64,000 nucleotides of DNA from Synaphobranchus kaupii (GCA_029718625.1 CM056376.1:120434264-120498263); one strand, 5' to 3'; counted from the stretch's first letter, positions 12,000-22,803 are shown. Program-made: numbers and translations. The notes: a model not told the origin generated them from the letters alone.

Positions 12000-12520
12000 T
12001 CTTTCTGGCACTGACTGCCAGCTCTAATACTTCTCTCAACAGGTGCCTCCATCACATGGCCCAGCTGCGCAGCCCACCATTGGCCAAGATCCGTCTCCAT
12101 GGTGACGGGGGCCTGGTAGGCCTTCCTGGGAAAATATAAACAGTGCGGGAACAGCGAGGATTCATGCGAACTGTTTTCTAATCTTGTTATTTCCCATTTC
12201 CGTGTCTCAGTGGGAGAAAAGTAGTGAATGACATATGCGGCTAGAGTGTGAGGTTGCAAAAGAAGAAACTGGAAGAAATTATTTTTGTAATAAAACAAAT
12301 TTTCCTACCATGACGTCCTGCTGGGGGCATAACAAATAAAAATCACCAGTTGAACGGCCTGTGATACTGTGGTTGGTATGATGGAGACATTCTTCTCTCT
12401 ACTCTTCCCATGCAGAAGAAAGGGATGGGCACCATTCCAGTTCTCCCTCTCTAGATAAATGTTGCCTCGTCGTGCTGTTTTCCCGATTGCTCTTGACCTT
12501 GACAAGGTAACGGCAACGGA
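12000..12520. other. candidate conserved non-coding block
   Basis: Complex, moderately GC-rich text with a near-palindromic RFX-type X-box and short frames that show no domain. The judgement is from composition and motif content only. Confidence 0.3.
12093..12106. promoter_or_regulatory. RFX X-box-like palindrome
   Basis: GTCTCCATGGTGAC is close to the palindromic X-box consensus bound by RFX factors (GTNNCCATGGNNAC). It sits inside a candidate regulatory block. A motif match alone is weak evidence of function. Confidence 0.3.
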
Positions 12521-12739
12521 TTAGCTTTGATTAAATTAATACCTGAGGCACAAATTAAAAAAATTCATAATTCACCCACGTCAATGATTTGCATGGGCAG
12601 CATGCTCCTACACCGTTCACAAACTCGTGGTCTCTTCATCCGGAAAGCACACCTTTATGGATAAGGCAGGAGTTTGAATCAGTCGCAAGGCCACAATGAT
12701 TTCTTTCAGATCGTGCAGTAGGAGCTGTAGTGGCTATGT

Positions 12740-13012
12740 TTCATATGCTGAAGAGAAAACTTAAGGCAACTAGCCCCATAAACAAGCAGGGGCTGAAGAT
12801 TCACTTGCCTGTACTGCAGTACAGGCCTGGAAGAGCATCACCAGAGAAGATGGTGATGTCTACGGGTCATAGACTTCAAGCAGTCTGCAAAGGATATACT
12901 AAACTTGACTACTTTCATTCACATAACATTAATATGTCCCAAACATTATGGTGCCTTGAAATGGAGGGCTACATATATAAAGTGCTGTAATTTCTTCATG
13001 GAGACACTAACA
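12740..13012 (+). pseudogene. Tc1-like transposon, C-terminal fragment
   Basis: Same family as the 9.8 kb copy. MLKRKLKATSP, then a GRASPEK-like stretch and RLQAVCKGYTK align with the C-terminal end of the transposase, in partly shifted frames. The following GTGCTGTAATTTCTTCATGG corresponds to the right terminal repeat of the family. Left end and catalytic core are absent. Confidence 0.65.
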
Positions 13013-13078
13013 TGTGTAACGTTCGGTTCCGGATGTCGTGATTTTGTTTATCATCATAACCAGAGTTGTTTGCATTCG

Positions 13079-13273
13079 TTTATGTGCTAAAAGTGTGCTT
13101 TTGAGACCTGTTTCACCCTGCAATGGGAGTGAATGAATAGAGAAAAAACATCAATCTTCGTTGGCCAGTTGCTGACCACTGGAGCAAGTCATGAAGGTGA
13201 GCTTGAATATTACGACTCATATCGGGGCCAGTTAGCTATACAACATTATGTTCTAACAAATTTCAGTATGCCT
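13079..13273. mobile_element. half copy of TTAA fold-back element (loop plus right arm)
   Basis: Positions 13079-13273 match loop and right arm of the fold-back at 29943-30287 (shared TATGTGCTAAAAGTGTGC, TGCAATGGGAGTGAATG, CTCATATCGGGGCCAG). The right edge is ATGCCT followed by TTAA at 13274-13277, the same junction as in the complete copy. The left arm is missing, so the element is broken at the loop. Confidence 0.8.
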
Positions 13274-13285
13274 TTAAGGAATTCC

Positions 13286-13985
13286 AGAGAGGTTCATCAT
13301 TGCAGTTATGAGTTCTGATTTTTTTTTCTGATTGCATTCATTATGGCATATACAGTATACAGGGCTTATACTTTTACACTTACACTTGTTTGGTTAAATT
13401 GCAGAAAGCTGGTTAATTTCAGAAAGATGAACATACAACACTCAGTATTTCAACACAGAGGTTACCAAATTGCAACATTTAACTGCAAAAATGGTACACA
13501 CAGCAGCCCTCCATAAATTGCTCACGACAAACCAGTGTGAATAATGAAAGGTTTTATCGCTTGAATTCACCGAGAATAATTACCGCATAGTGTTTTTGAA
13601 CCATTGAAATTCCTGGTATTGATTCTGTCTGCAATTTTCACGGTTCAGAGTTTGGAGTTGTCTGAGCTGATAGTTTGGAGACAGGCCCTGCAGTAGAGGT
13701 CAGGGTTGTCTGTCTCATTGAATTACTGTGTGGGGCACATGTCTGGGACTAGGTATTGGGGAGGGAAATAAAAGTGGCTAACCTGTACGGGGAGCAGACC
13801 TGTTTTATAAGCTATTTTCTTTTAAAATTTGAACTGTTTCCTAATTTCTGCAAATAATGTCTCAAATAAACTTCAAGTTCAAATGTTATAACATTTCAAA
13901 TGTATTTAAAATACTTCATCTGTTATGACCAATGAAGTAAAGTTAAATGCACACTTATTTGTATATTATATGCATAATTAATAAG
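13286..13985. other. unassigned sequence
   Basis: AT-rich; nothing recognised. Confidence 0.4.
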
Positions 13986-13989
13986 TAGT

Positions 13990-14700
13990 AACATGTTCAT
14001 GAAATCTTTCTGAAACGGTAACAGGTGCTTAAAATAAAGCATGACGCTCTGGGGAAAGGAGTCATTGCAGTTGGCTCCTCCGCACTGTGGATCAGGTGTT
14101 CCATCAATGCCTTTTTCCCACAGATAAACACCCTCCCACACCTTTAGCATTCAATGTTCTGCTGAGGGCAAGCGGGCCTCAGAGCCAATGTCATCCCAGC
14201 AGTCTATCATGGTTCTTGCATGCCACACTTCCCTACCATGCTGCACCTTCATCAAACCTTCTCTTCCTGTTGTTTTGATTCCCTTGCAGTTGAACATCTC
14301 CTCAAGGGGAGTAGTGGGTGTTGGGTATAGGGATAGATCACAGTTAAGGTAATCTGCATGTAAATTCCGCCATGGCGCTTTGAGACCTGACAGGGATCCT
14401 TGCACAAAAAGATGAAAGCCACAGGCAGAGAGTCTGCATTGGCGGAGAAATTATAGGTTTGTGCGGGGAGCTCCCCCCGAAAACTCTTCTCTCAGGCTAG
14501 GCGCGATTATTCAATATAAATCCCGTTTGACGCTGACCACCTTTGTGGAACAGCAGGATGATGGCAAAAACACATCCGGCAAATGCTGAGTTATGAGGAA
14601 CATGTCGCCAGACCAAGGCTTTCGATAAACGGAAAAAGGAAATCTCTGGCCAAACACTGAATCCATCATGTATAACGCTAGAGCAGCTCATTAGAAAACT
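13990..14700. other. candidate conserved non-coding block
   Basis: Less AT-rich, complex text without repeats; short overlapping frames on both strands lack domains. Could be regulatory; conservation cannot be tested here. Confidence 0.22.
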
Positions 14701-15176
14701 AGTCCGAAGGTGTAAAATTTCACAGCGCAGTGAAACATTGCCCTCACAGGGAGAGAAACATGATTCACTGTGACGCGTGACAGTGCTGATGGCTTACTTT
14801 AAAAAACAGCAGGTAGTGGGGAACACGCAGACAGGTGCATTGCCGCACAAGCACGGGAAAACATGTGACAGGATTGTTCTTATTGCCGTGTTGTTCCACT
14901 ATGACATGCATACGCCACAATTTCTTGCACTCGCTTCTTGAAAGGAAAATATTTCAATTGGTCCTATACAATTTCTGTAAAAAAAGTCAGATTTCAATAG
15001 TGAAATGCTGTCATGTTTACATTTTAAAACAGCATTTTTTTAAGTTAAAATGTGTACTGTGAAAAGTTTTGGGTGCCTACAGTCTATATTTCCCATTGAA
15101 ATATTATCGTGCAAGTAATTACATATCCCAGACTGTATAGGCTAACAGTGGAACAACTTTCCAACTGGAAAACTGG
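14701..15176. other. unassigned sequence
   Basis: Nothing recognised. Confidence 0.35.
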
Positions 15177-15177
15177 A

Positions 15178-15179
15178 TG

Positions 15180-15236
<57 letters not shown>
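15178..15236. repeat. (TAA)n tract, probably the tail of the adjacent LINE
   Basis: About 18 TAA units. On the minus strand this is an ATT tail, the type that ends many fish L2-like LINEs. It lies just beyond the LINE at 15779-16312, separated from it only by the inserted Tc1-like element. Confidence 0.85.
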
Positions 15237-15237
<1 letters not shown>

Positions 15238-15778
15238 ACTGCCTGGCCAAAAAAAAAGTCGCAGTTGCACCAGTCATACATAGTGCCCACTATACAAGCC
15301 TCTGGAGGCAGTGTTATGATCTGGGGTTGCTTCAATTGGTCAGGTCTAGGCTCAGCAACGTTATGCAGTAATAAAAAGTCAGCTGAGTACCTGAATGTAC
15401 TGAATGACCAGGTTATCCCATCAATGGGCATATTCCAGGACGACAATGCCAAGATTCATCAGGCTCAAATTGTGAGAGAGTGGTTCAAGGAGCATGAGGA
15501 ATAATTTTCACACATGACCTGGCCACCAGAGTCCTGACCTTAACCCCATTGAAAGTCTTTGGGATGTGCTGGAGAAGACTTCACGGAGTGGTTCGACTCT
15601 CCCGTCATCAATACAAGATCTTGGCCAAAAATTAATGCAAGTCTGGACGGAAATAAATGTTGTGACGTTGCATAAGGTTGTCAAAACAATGCCACGACGA
15701 ATGCGCGCCATAATCAAAGCTAAAGGCGGTCCAACAAAATATTAGAGTGTGCGACTTTTCTTTTGGCCGGGCAGTGTA
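15235..15778 (+). mobile_element. deleted Tc1-like transposon with both terminal repeats
   Basis: Starts TA-CACTGCCTGGCCAAAA and ends with the inverse, GGCCGGGCAGTG-TA, giving terminal inverted repeats of about 28 bp and a TA target duplication (15235-15236 and 15777-15778), the hallmark of Tc1/mariner. Inside are only the last 160 or so residues of the transposase: [10 protein letters not shown], then FQDDNAKIH (second catalytic Asp), then, after a stop at about 15502 and a frameshift, SPDLNPIESLW (the third catalytic residue Glu) and a C-terminal RRMRAIIKAKGGPTKY. The N-terminal DNA-binding domains and first catalytic Asp are deleted. It cannot encode an active enzyme but keeps both ends, so it could be mobilised in trans. 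Confidence 0.92.
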
Positions 15779-16312
15779 CATCATATTTCTGTAGCGCTTT
15801 TCAAGGTACTCAAAGTCACTTTACATTAAGTACACACAGGATAAAACAAGGTTCCAGAGGGAGGGGGCAGCTGCAGCAAAGGCCCTGTCACCCCAGGTCC
15901 GGTGCTTTGTCCTGTTGGTTTGGAGTAAGTTTGCATCTGCGGACCTGAGGTGACAGGTAGGGGTGTGTGGAGGAGGTCAGAGAGGTGTGTGTGGGGGGGG
16001 GGGGGGGGGGGGCAGGTTGTTGATGGCTTTGAAGGTGAAGAGTAGTAACTTGAAATCTATCCTGTATTTGATAGGGAGCCAGTGGAGGTCATGGAGGACA
16101 GGGGTGATGTGATCAGTGCGGCGGGTGGAGATGAGTAGGCGGGCAGCGGAGTTTTGTATATATTGGAGTTTATTGAGGATTTTGTTTGATGAACCATATA
16201 AGATGCTGTTACAATAATGGAGCCTGGATGTTATGAAAGCATGTGTCAATGTTTAAGCAGCAGAGAAAGATAGAGAGGGTCGGAGGTGGGCTGTGATCTT
16301 GGAATTAATCAA
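15779..16312 (-). mobile_element. 5'-truncated L2-type LINE, C-terminal ORF2 and 3' UTR
   Basis: On the minus strand the frame from 16312 reads LRPSLSFSAA, a stop, then THAFITSRLHYCNSILYG, QNSAARLLISTRRTDHITPV and LHDLHWLPIKYRIDFKLLL. This is the region after the RT palm in L2-like fish LINEs. A poly-G run at 15993-16012 interrupts the frame. Downstream, GDRAFAAAAPSLWN marks the usual C-terminus of this group. The 3' UTR ends TTTGAGTACCTTGAAAAGCGC, followed by the ATT tail beyond the Tc1 insertion. Non-functional copy. Confidence 0.9.
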
Positions 16313-16790
16313 GTTAAACTTTTTTCACATGTATGGCATACAGTATATCCTCAAAAAAATTAATTGCGGAATATTGTTTTCATATCAGATGTGGGCAAAA
16401 GGCATTCTTCTTGTCACTGGGCAATACTACATTAATTAACAGAAACAATTAATTAAAAAGGCGATATTTGAACGTAGCCCAAACCAATAGAATGGAATTT
16501 AGAAACACATTGCATTTTTCTCCCAGTTATTGTTTGCAAAAGACACAAGTAGAATTTATGTGAAGGTATCAGATATCTTACTCCAACACAGATTTTATTT
16601 TGAACACTGAAGCTTTATAGAAAAAAATGAAGGGATCTAGTTTCCACTCAACCCACTCAACGTGATGCTAAAACAATGATGGATGGATGAAAATAGCAGC
16701 TGATGTAAGTATTATTTCTTGCTGTTACACCACTCCAGAATAGCAGTCTTTGTGATGACTGAATGTTTGTGCTTTGTGAGCCATTAGAGT
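16313..16790. other. unassigned AT-rich sequence
   Basis: Nothing recognised. Confidence 0.4.
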
Positions 16791-16794
16791 AGGA

Positions 16795-16993
16795 CAGGCA
16801 TGTCCAATCTTATCCCAGAAGAGCTGGTGTGGGTGTAGTCTTTTATTCTAGCCCAGCACTGATTTAACTAATCAACCTGTTTTGAGTAATCCTGGTCTTC
16901 AAACAAGGTATTCATATAGCGGAATCACATGTTTTAGTTAGTTAGGCCTGTACCCACTCCAGCCCTTCTCGGGTAAGATTGAGCACCCTTTAG
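16795..16993. mobile_element. palindromic MITE, about 200 bp
   Basis: The left end (GGCATGTCCAATCTTATCCC, AGAAGAGCTGGTGTGGGT) and right end (ACCCACTCCAGCCCTTCTC, GGGTAAGATTGAGCACCC) are imperfect inverse complements over about 45 bp. The sequence has no coding potential. It belongs to a common class of fish MITEs; the superfamily cannot be told because no clear target duplication is seen. Confidence 0.7.
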
Positions 16994-18690
16994 CAGGGCC
17001 TTGATTACATGTAGTTTAAAAAAATAAATAACATGAATTAACAAGCATTACTTTCCAATGATGTGTACAATTTTATTTATATAAATTTATATTTACCTTC
17101 ATATGATTCAAGCAATGGTCTCACCTCTCGGCATTAGCAAAATTGTCTCATTATCAAGGAGAAATCTCTTGAGAAAGATTTAAAGGATCCCTAGCTCTTT
17201 AACTTCACACTGTCATTGGACTATTTTATATAATACGGCTGCAACTTTAAACTGTTTTGCTTATGCTACATGGAACATGTGGAATAATAAAATTGGACCC
17301 ATAAAAATGAAAATGGAATTTAATTTTTATTCCCCCTCAAAAGTTGGAACATCCAATTATATTTGCAGGCCTGTCTCACTACAAATGTGTGTGCAGGGTA
17401 GCATGAACCTGATGCAAAGTCAAGCTGCACTGCTCTTTCGGGACCATAGGGCACATCACTGCACTAAGGACTAGTGCTGTTGCTGGGCTCACCAATTAGC
17501 TGGCCAATTTCACTTCTTTCATGAGGACATGGTTTGGAGGAGCATTTGCATGGCTATGTAATGGGAACTGAATCCTGTGGGAAGCATTCAGTTATATTAA
17601 TAAACATAATACTTTTGTTTTTCCTCGCACAGTATTTTTTCTAGGTTTCTATATTTATACAGAAGCTGCAGGAAACTGATAATAATGATTAAATAATACA
17701 TGTATTCTCAAATTGAACACCAAATTAATTCATTAAATATTAAATGTGCAAGAATCTAATCTAATATGCACACAGTAAAAAACATTACCATGTGCCACTA
17801 TCTAAAAACAAATATTAGGACATAAATTGAATTTTTCTTTTTCATTTATGCACTGATCTAAAATAAAACACACTTAATGGAATTGCCAGACAGGTTGTGA
17901 TTCACTGAATGATTCTCCTTGCTACAACCATTCACATCCAGTGTTATTTAGCTGTGAAACAGTGGCAGTTCACCACAGCTTACTCTTAGCAATATGTAAC
18001 ATTAAATAAATACATAAAAGGCAAAATTAAGCAAATAAAAACACCTTCAGGGTCTGAGCCAAGAAAAAGCTGTATTTTTATAACATTGGGAGGGAATGAT
18101 TTAGTGCATACTATAACCAGATCAAAACCTGGATTTGCCGTTAGAATATTAGACTGGAATATGAAATGGCATAATTCAAACATTGCAGTATTAATGACTC
18201 TTCCCATGGGATTTCTCCATAAAGTGTTCCTGACATCTATCCTTTTACTGAATAATTCATCAAAGTTGTTTGTGTGTGATGTAAAAACACAGCTATCTGG
18301 TGGTATCTGTCAGTTTACAAGCTACATAACAATGAACCAAAAGTACAATGTACATTGCTTTTTGTGTAGAATAGTGCAATGCCAATAGTGCAATGTACGG
18401 TATAATTGAAGTAGGGTAGGGTAACAGTATCTTTTTAAACAATATTTTATTCTTAATTTCCTGCTCTCCCTAACTGCAATGGTCAATAATTTTCATAGGC
18501 CTATCTCATCAAAGCAACACAGACAGGCATGCACTGTCCTCCAAAGAACATTTTTTAGCTAACTAACAAACCACGATATTGCTTATTCACTATAACACCT
18601 ACAGAAGGACGTTGGACCTTAACTAATGTATAGTGTATAGTTTTGTATCATAGCTTTTCTGATATATTGTAAAACTTCTATTAGACACTG
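16994..18690. other. unassigned AT-rich sequence
   Basis: Several short frames without domains. Nothing recognised. Confidence 0.4.
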
Positions 18691-18691
18691 A

Positions 18692-19845
18692 GGGGTCGAT
18701 TTACTAAAGGTTTGCATGTACAAAATTACGTGTAAAACTGTTACCACCTGCAAAAGAAATTGTTTGAGGTGATCAACTAATGACGAGCAAAGAGGATTGC
18801 GGGTTTTAAAATGGAAAGATACATGCATTTTCCGTTTTTGCAGGTTAGCCTGAATGAATATGCAAAATTGGGCGTCCCTATGTTATTTTGCAAAATAGTG
18901 GGAGGTGGTCATGCAAATAGATTGCTTTAGCATGTATGAAGTGAATTACTAAGGTAGCCTATTTATGGGTGCATTTTTGTACAAATGGAAAGCAGGTATT
19001 AAAAGATACATAATCGATAAGATGATGGCTATCTTTGTAGCAAGACACGTACGCGTGTGTTTAGCTGATGCTCTAAACACACAAAAAAATAATTTGTGGA
19101 TACATACATCATGAACAGTAAGAATAAATACATTATTAATCATGAAGAAAATTGTGTAACAGAACACAAGAGTTACTAGTATTTGAATCAAACAAGCAAT
19201 ACAACATACAATTATAACAAACATTGAATAACAAAGCAACTAGTTAGTATAATTAGTAAGGAAGTTAGTATAATGGTTAAGGAACTGGCCATGTAACCGA
19301 AAGGTTGCAGGTTGCAGGTTCGATTCCCAGGTAGGACACTGCCGTTGTACCCTTGAGCAAGGTACTTAACCTGAATTGCTTCAGTATACGTATATCCAGC
19401 TGTATAAATGGATAATATGTTTTAAAAAATGCTAAAAAGTTGTGTAAGTCGCTCTGGATAAGAGCGTCTGCTAAATGCCTGTAATGTAACAAAGCAACTA
19501 AAATCTTTATCAAAATAAAACCCATCATCAGATGGAAATGTGATTTTATGTGACACAGTCACTAATGGTCTGAGTAGTGCTAGAAAATATTGTTACGATC
19601 GTTTCAGTCCTGACAAACATCTGTAATTCCCGGTAGAAAGTAAGAGACATCCAGTGAAACAGTTTGTCGTAAACCGCCAGCTTGTTCAGTGTAACCGTAG
19701 CCTAAAATACATTGTCTTTTCACCGCTTTCTTACAGTGTAACCATTCCAAACACGCAAAATCTGGCTGTTTGCGGCTGGAGTAATGTACATAATGACTCT
19801 TAGTTGATCACTTCCAGTGTAGTAAGTGTGAAATCATAACACGTT
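18692..19845. mobile_element. PIF/Harbinger-type non-autonomous element, copy A (3' end lost)
   Basis: Begins GGGGTCGATTTACTAAAGG and can be followed, collinearly and with moderate divergence, against copy B at 54482-55423 (shared TTTGCATGTACAAAAT, GCAGGTATTAAAAGA, ATCATGAACAGTAAGAATAAA, ATGGAAATGTGATTTTATG, CAGTCCTGACAAACATCT). The match fades after the TTGATCAC shared segment at about 19805-19845 and no inverted end is found. A SINE is inserted at 19243-19487. Superfamily is inferred from the TTA duplication and ends of copy B. No transposase is recognised; a minus-strand frame of 96 codons is hydrophobic and partly shared with copy B but has no known motif. Confidence 0.8.
19243..19487 (+). 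mobile_element. tRNA-derived SINE (UnaSINE/V-SINE-like) with 13-bp target duplication
   Basis: The tRNA-like head has a box A-like TAGTATAATGGTTAAGG and a box B GGTTCGATTCC, the internal promoter of RNA polymerase III. A central segment carries CCCTTGAGCAAGGTACTTAA. The tail contains GTAAGTCGCTCTGGATAAGAG, a stem-loop with a GGATA loop as in the eel UnaL2 LINE 3' end, and ends TGTAATGTAA. Direct repeats AACAAAGCAACTA flank it exactly (19230-19242 and 19488-19500). Copy B of the host element has the corresponding uninserted site (AACAAAGCAGCTA). Mobilisation by an L2-type LINE is expected from the shared 3' end. Confidence 0.95.
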
Positions 19846-20950
19846 TAAGATCAAGTAGCTTGCTTGTTCACTTACAGTATGAGTATGAGTATGCAGTTAC
19901 CTTTAATGTTATTCAGCAAGGCTGTTGAAGTTTAACAAGCTGAAGGACACAGAATAAATAGGCCACATGAGACATTTTGGGAATTACAGAAATTTAATTT
20001 AAATTCGTTATTATCACATTGTATATCAAATGTAAATCTGTTGTCTTGCTTGATTGTGAAAGTCTTTACACTTTCTATCAACAATTCTGGTTAGTGAGGT
20101 GCATTTTAAGTATATACTTACATTGCAGTCTACAGCAACAGCTGGTCTACAACAGGAATAAGAGCTGACTTAAAACCTGAAAGAAATTGAATGCACAGAT
20201 CACTAATTGAGGTTGTACAGCGTGCAATATATGTTGCATGTTTACATGTATTCAAATAAATAAAGAGTTATAAATTGTACGTGTTGCTTTTACATAAGAC
20301 CATGGACCATAATGCACGTTCTATTTGAAATGCCAATATTCCGTCATTCTTAGAAATGCTCGTCTATTATAGATACAGTCACCTGATCAAAGGAAATTTA
20401 AAACAAGTGTACAATGTCACATCATTGGAGTTTTGTAATGTTGTCACATGGGTGTCACATGTCACATCACCACGAATTTGCATCAGACCTAATCAGTAAA
20501 TGTACAGACACATTCACTATGTCCATGTATAGGCTCGAAAAACAACCCAGGGCGCTGTTAAGACTGAGGGATTGTCGGAAATCCAGCCGAAGAAACAAAT
20601 TCCTGTGTTAGAAGGCTCAGGATACAGAAAGCCTAATTTAACACTCACATTTTCTCAACCCGTCCTCCGCTCCAAGTTTCCCCTCACTGACCTTGAAATA
20701 CTTAATTGAGTCGCCTGTCACCTTTTTTTCAGTTTCTCTGTCTTCCAAAATACTTTAGTTAGTGCTGCTTCAAAGCTTGTATTGGTCTGTCAGCTGAACA
20801 ATTCACTTCAGACCTGGTGCTTTGTGACAGCTTCCTTTTGAAGAAAGAAAGTTTTTCCACACAACAGCAATCAGCTGGAGTAAAGTTGGAGTATAGCTGT
20901 ATGTGTGTGTGGGAGGATCCATTTTCAATTGTGGTGAAATGACACAGACT
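19846..20950. other. unassigned sequence
   Basis: Short GTCACAT repeats near 20416-20466; otherwise nothing recognised. Confidence 0.35.
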
Positions 20951-20954
20951 GATA

Positions 20955-20969
20955 GGGGGGGGGGGGGGG
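20955..20969. repeat. poly-G tract (15 bp)
   Basis: Uninterrupted G run. Confidence 0.9.
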
Positions 20970-21266
20970 TTCTCACTAGGGTCATAATGAATGGGGAGAG
21001 AATTCTCATCTAAAAGTGGAAGTTAATCAGGTACACCTTTACACACATTTAATCACATTTTTCATTATGAGTTGTAATGGGTAAAGTTGTGCGGTTGTGT
21101 TACATCCTCACAACCCATATAAGTCATCGATATTCAAATATGGACCTCAAATCCAAATCCAGCTGTGGCTTTCTGAACAATTAGAGCTACTGATAGGCCA
21201 GGCTGTCTAATGAAAAGGCCACTTTTAGTTGCACACCATTGTTTGTTGTGTTATTTATAGGATGGT

Positions 21267-21268
<2 letters not shown>

Positions 21269-21297
<29 letters not shown>
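21269..21297. repeat. poly-G tract (29 bp)
   Basis: Uninterrupted G run, the longest in the window, able in principle to form G-quadruplexes; length may be unreliable. Confidence 0.9.
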
Positions 21298-21474
21298 TAG
21301 TAGTGAATGGTCAGTGGGCCTCCAATTGGTTTTTGAAATGGACCCCCAAATGCCAAAGGCTGCCTATGGTCCTAATATCTCATCCTTGCATCTCTTCCTC
21401 GCATCCTCTGTTGGGTGGTGCTGAGGAGTGAGGAAAGGACACGATGCAGGGAGTGAAAATAAGTGATTAATATT

Positions 21475-21476
21475 CA

Positions 21477-21519
<43 letters not shown>

Positions 21520-21522
21520 AAT
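21475..21522. repeat. (ATT)n microsatellite ending in inverted AAT units
   Basis: About 14 ATT units switch to AATAATAAT at the right end, giving a short palindrome. Could be a LINE tail but no LINE body is recognisable beside it. Confidence 0.9.
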
Positions 21523-21636
21523 AATATTCATAGTTACTATTGTTCAAGGACATTAGCTAGCTTATTAATTTAGCTATTCACCCCACTCCCGTCCGCAATC
21601 GCTCTACTCCCAGCTTGTTTGGGCTTGTTTTTGACA

Positions 21637-21967
21637 GATGTGCCACACAGGTTGACATATAGGTATGGTCACACACATATAGGTATGGATGTGCCACACA
21701 GGTTGACATATAGGTATGGTCACACACATATAGGTATGGATGTGCCACACAGGTTGACATATAGGTATGGTCACACACATATAGGTATGGTCACACACAT
21801 ATAGGTATGGATGTGCCACACAGGTTGACATATAGGTATGGTCACACACATATAGGTATGGATGTGCCACACAGGTTGACATATAGGTATGGTCACACAC
21901 ATATAGGTATGGTCACACACACATATAGGTATGGATGTGCCACACAGGTTGACATATAGGTATGGTC
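21637..21967. repeat. 51-bp minisatellite, six copies
   Basis: The unit begins GATGTGCCACACAGGTTGAC and contains two copies of ACATATAGGTATGG joined by TCACAC. Units have lengths 51, 51, 70, 51, 72 and a partial of 34; the long units carry one extra internal sub-repeat of 19 or 21 bp. Units are nearly identical, so the array is young or recently homogenised. Because 51 is a multiple of three, several frames stay open on both strands as 17-residue repeats (for example CDHTYMSTCVAHPYLYV); this is a side effect and not taken as a gene. Confidence 0.97.
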
Positions 21968-22329
21968 GGATGGTGCAGCAGGTGTTCTGCAATTCATATT
22001 TATGTTCGCCCTGGTATTTTCGAGAATTAACTCAAAATGATCACAAGAAATCATCTTAGGGCATGCAAACTCGTTCAAACTGATTTCAACATTGATAGCT
22101 ACCGTTTGCTAACTAGCTATGAGAGGCAATAGGCTATCCATGTAACACTATATATGGATTATTTAAATTGAGTTGATGCAATAATATTACGTTGGATTAT
22201 GGAGGTAACGTTCAGCCATATCGATACAATGATCATGAACATGCCGTAACGTTACCATTGACAGTGCAAACAAGAGACATACAGTGACATTGCAGTTCCA
22301 CAAGAAAAATAATATTATATAATTGGAGT
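21968..22329. other. unassigned sequence
   Basis: AT-rich with short TAGCTAG motifs; no gene recognised. Confidence 0.35.
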
Positions 22330-22600
22330 GCACGTCCATTTTGTGAATCAACACGTGTCACATTCACATGACCCTGGACTGAATTTCCAGAAAGACTACA
22401 TAAACCAACAGTGTCTGTCATGTGATCCTGGGCGGAACTCCCAGAACATGTGACCATTAGGACTGGATATAGTACCTCACTTCCTCGTCCTATAAAACTT
22501 CCTGTCCAGTCTCTCGTTCTCTCTCTTACTCTTGGCATTTGACTTTTGGCTTAGTTCAGTCTGAACATGGGTCTCCAGTCCAACTTCCTGGCTGGGGGAG
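22330..22600 (+). promoter_or_regulatory. possible LTR-like or promoter-like segment
   Basis: Two diverged direct repeats (CACATGACCCTGGACTGAA..TTCCAG and CATGTGATCCTGGGCGGAA..TCCCAG) precede a TATA-like TCCTATAAAAC at about 22488-22498 and a pyrimidine-rich CTCTCGTTCTCTCTCTTACTC. This arrangement resembles U3/R of an LTR, but no paired LTR, primer-binding site or retroelement coding sequence is visible. Confidence 0.25.
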
Positions 22601-22659
22601 GGGCGAGACTAGGCCGACAGAATCAAAGAACACGCGGGGAGTATCCCTCGGTCTCTCCA

Positions 22660-22803
22660 GTTATGTCACAATGACCGCTCTCCCCAGCTAGTTGATTGAC
22701 AGGACATAATCGGAGCTGACCATCGGTTGTTTTTAACAGAATAGGCCGATCCGATGGTGCAAATTTTAACGGCCGTTGGCGGATATATCAGTGCATCCCT
22801 ACT
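22660..22803. mobile_element. possible hAT-like terminal fragment
   Basis: Ends GGATATATCAGTGCATCCCTA preceded by AGGCCGAT and GGCCGTTGG. TAGGGATGCACYGATA is a terminal motif of a widespread hAT-like repeat in vertebrates. Only this end is visible. Confidence 0.4.

Noticed and set aside
15084..15452. Open frames with poly-Tyr or poly-Ile
   Set aside because: They read through the (TAA)n tract into the Tc1-like element; not a gene.
18949..19239. Membrane protein encoded by the minus strand of the Harbinger-type copy A (and similar frame in copy B)
   Set aside because: The hydrophobic composition follows from AT-rich text; the frame is not preserved between the copies and has no motif.
19255..19330. 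A tRNA gene
   Set aside because: Box A and box B are present, but this is the head of a SINE with target duplications and no intact cloverleaf or acceptor stem.
21637..21967. CRISPR-like array
   Set aside because: Units are contiguous with no unique spacers, and the genome is vertebrate.
21578..22078. Open frames with 17-residue Cys/His-containing repeats on the minus strand
   Set aside because: They exist only because the minisatellite period is 51 bp; frames on both strands are open alike and none extends into unique coding sequence.
22330..22600. Solo LTR of a retrovirus-like element
   Set aside because: TATA-like box and pyrimidine tract only; no terminal TG...CA pair with flanking duplication could be located.
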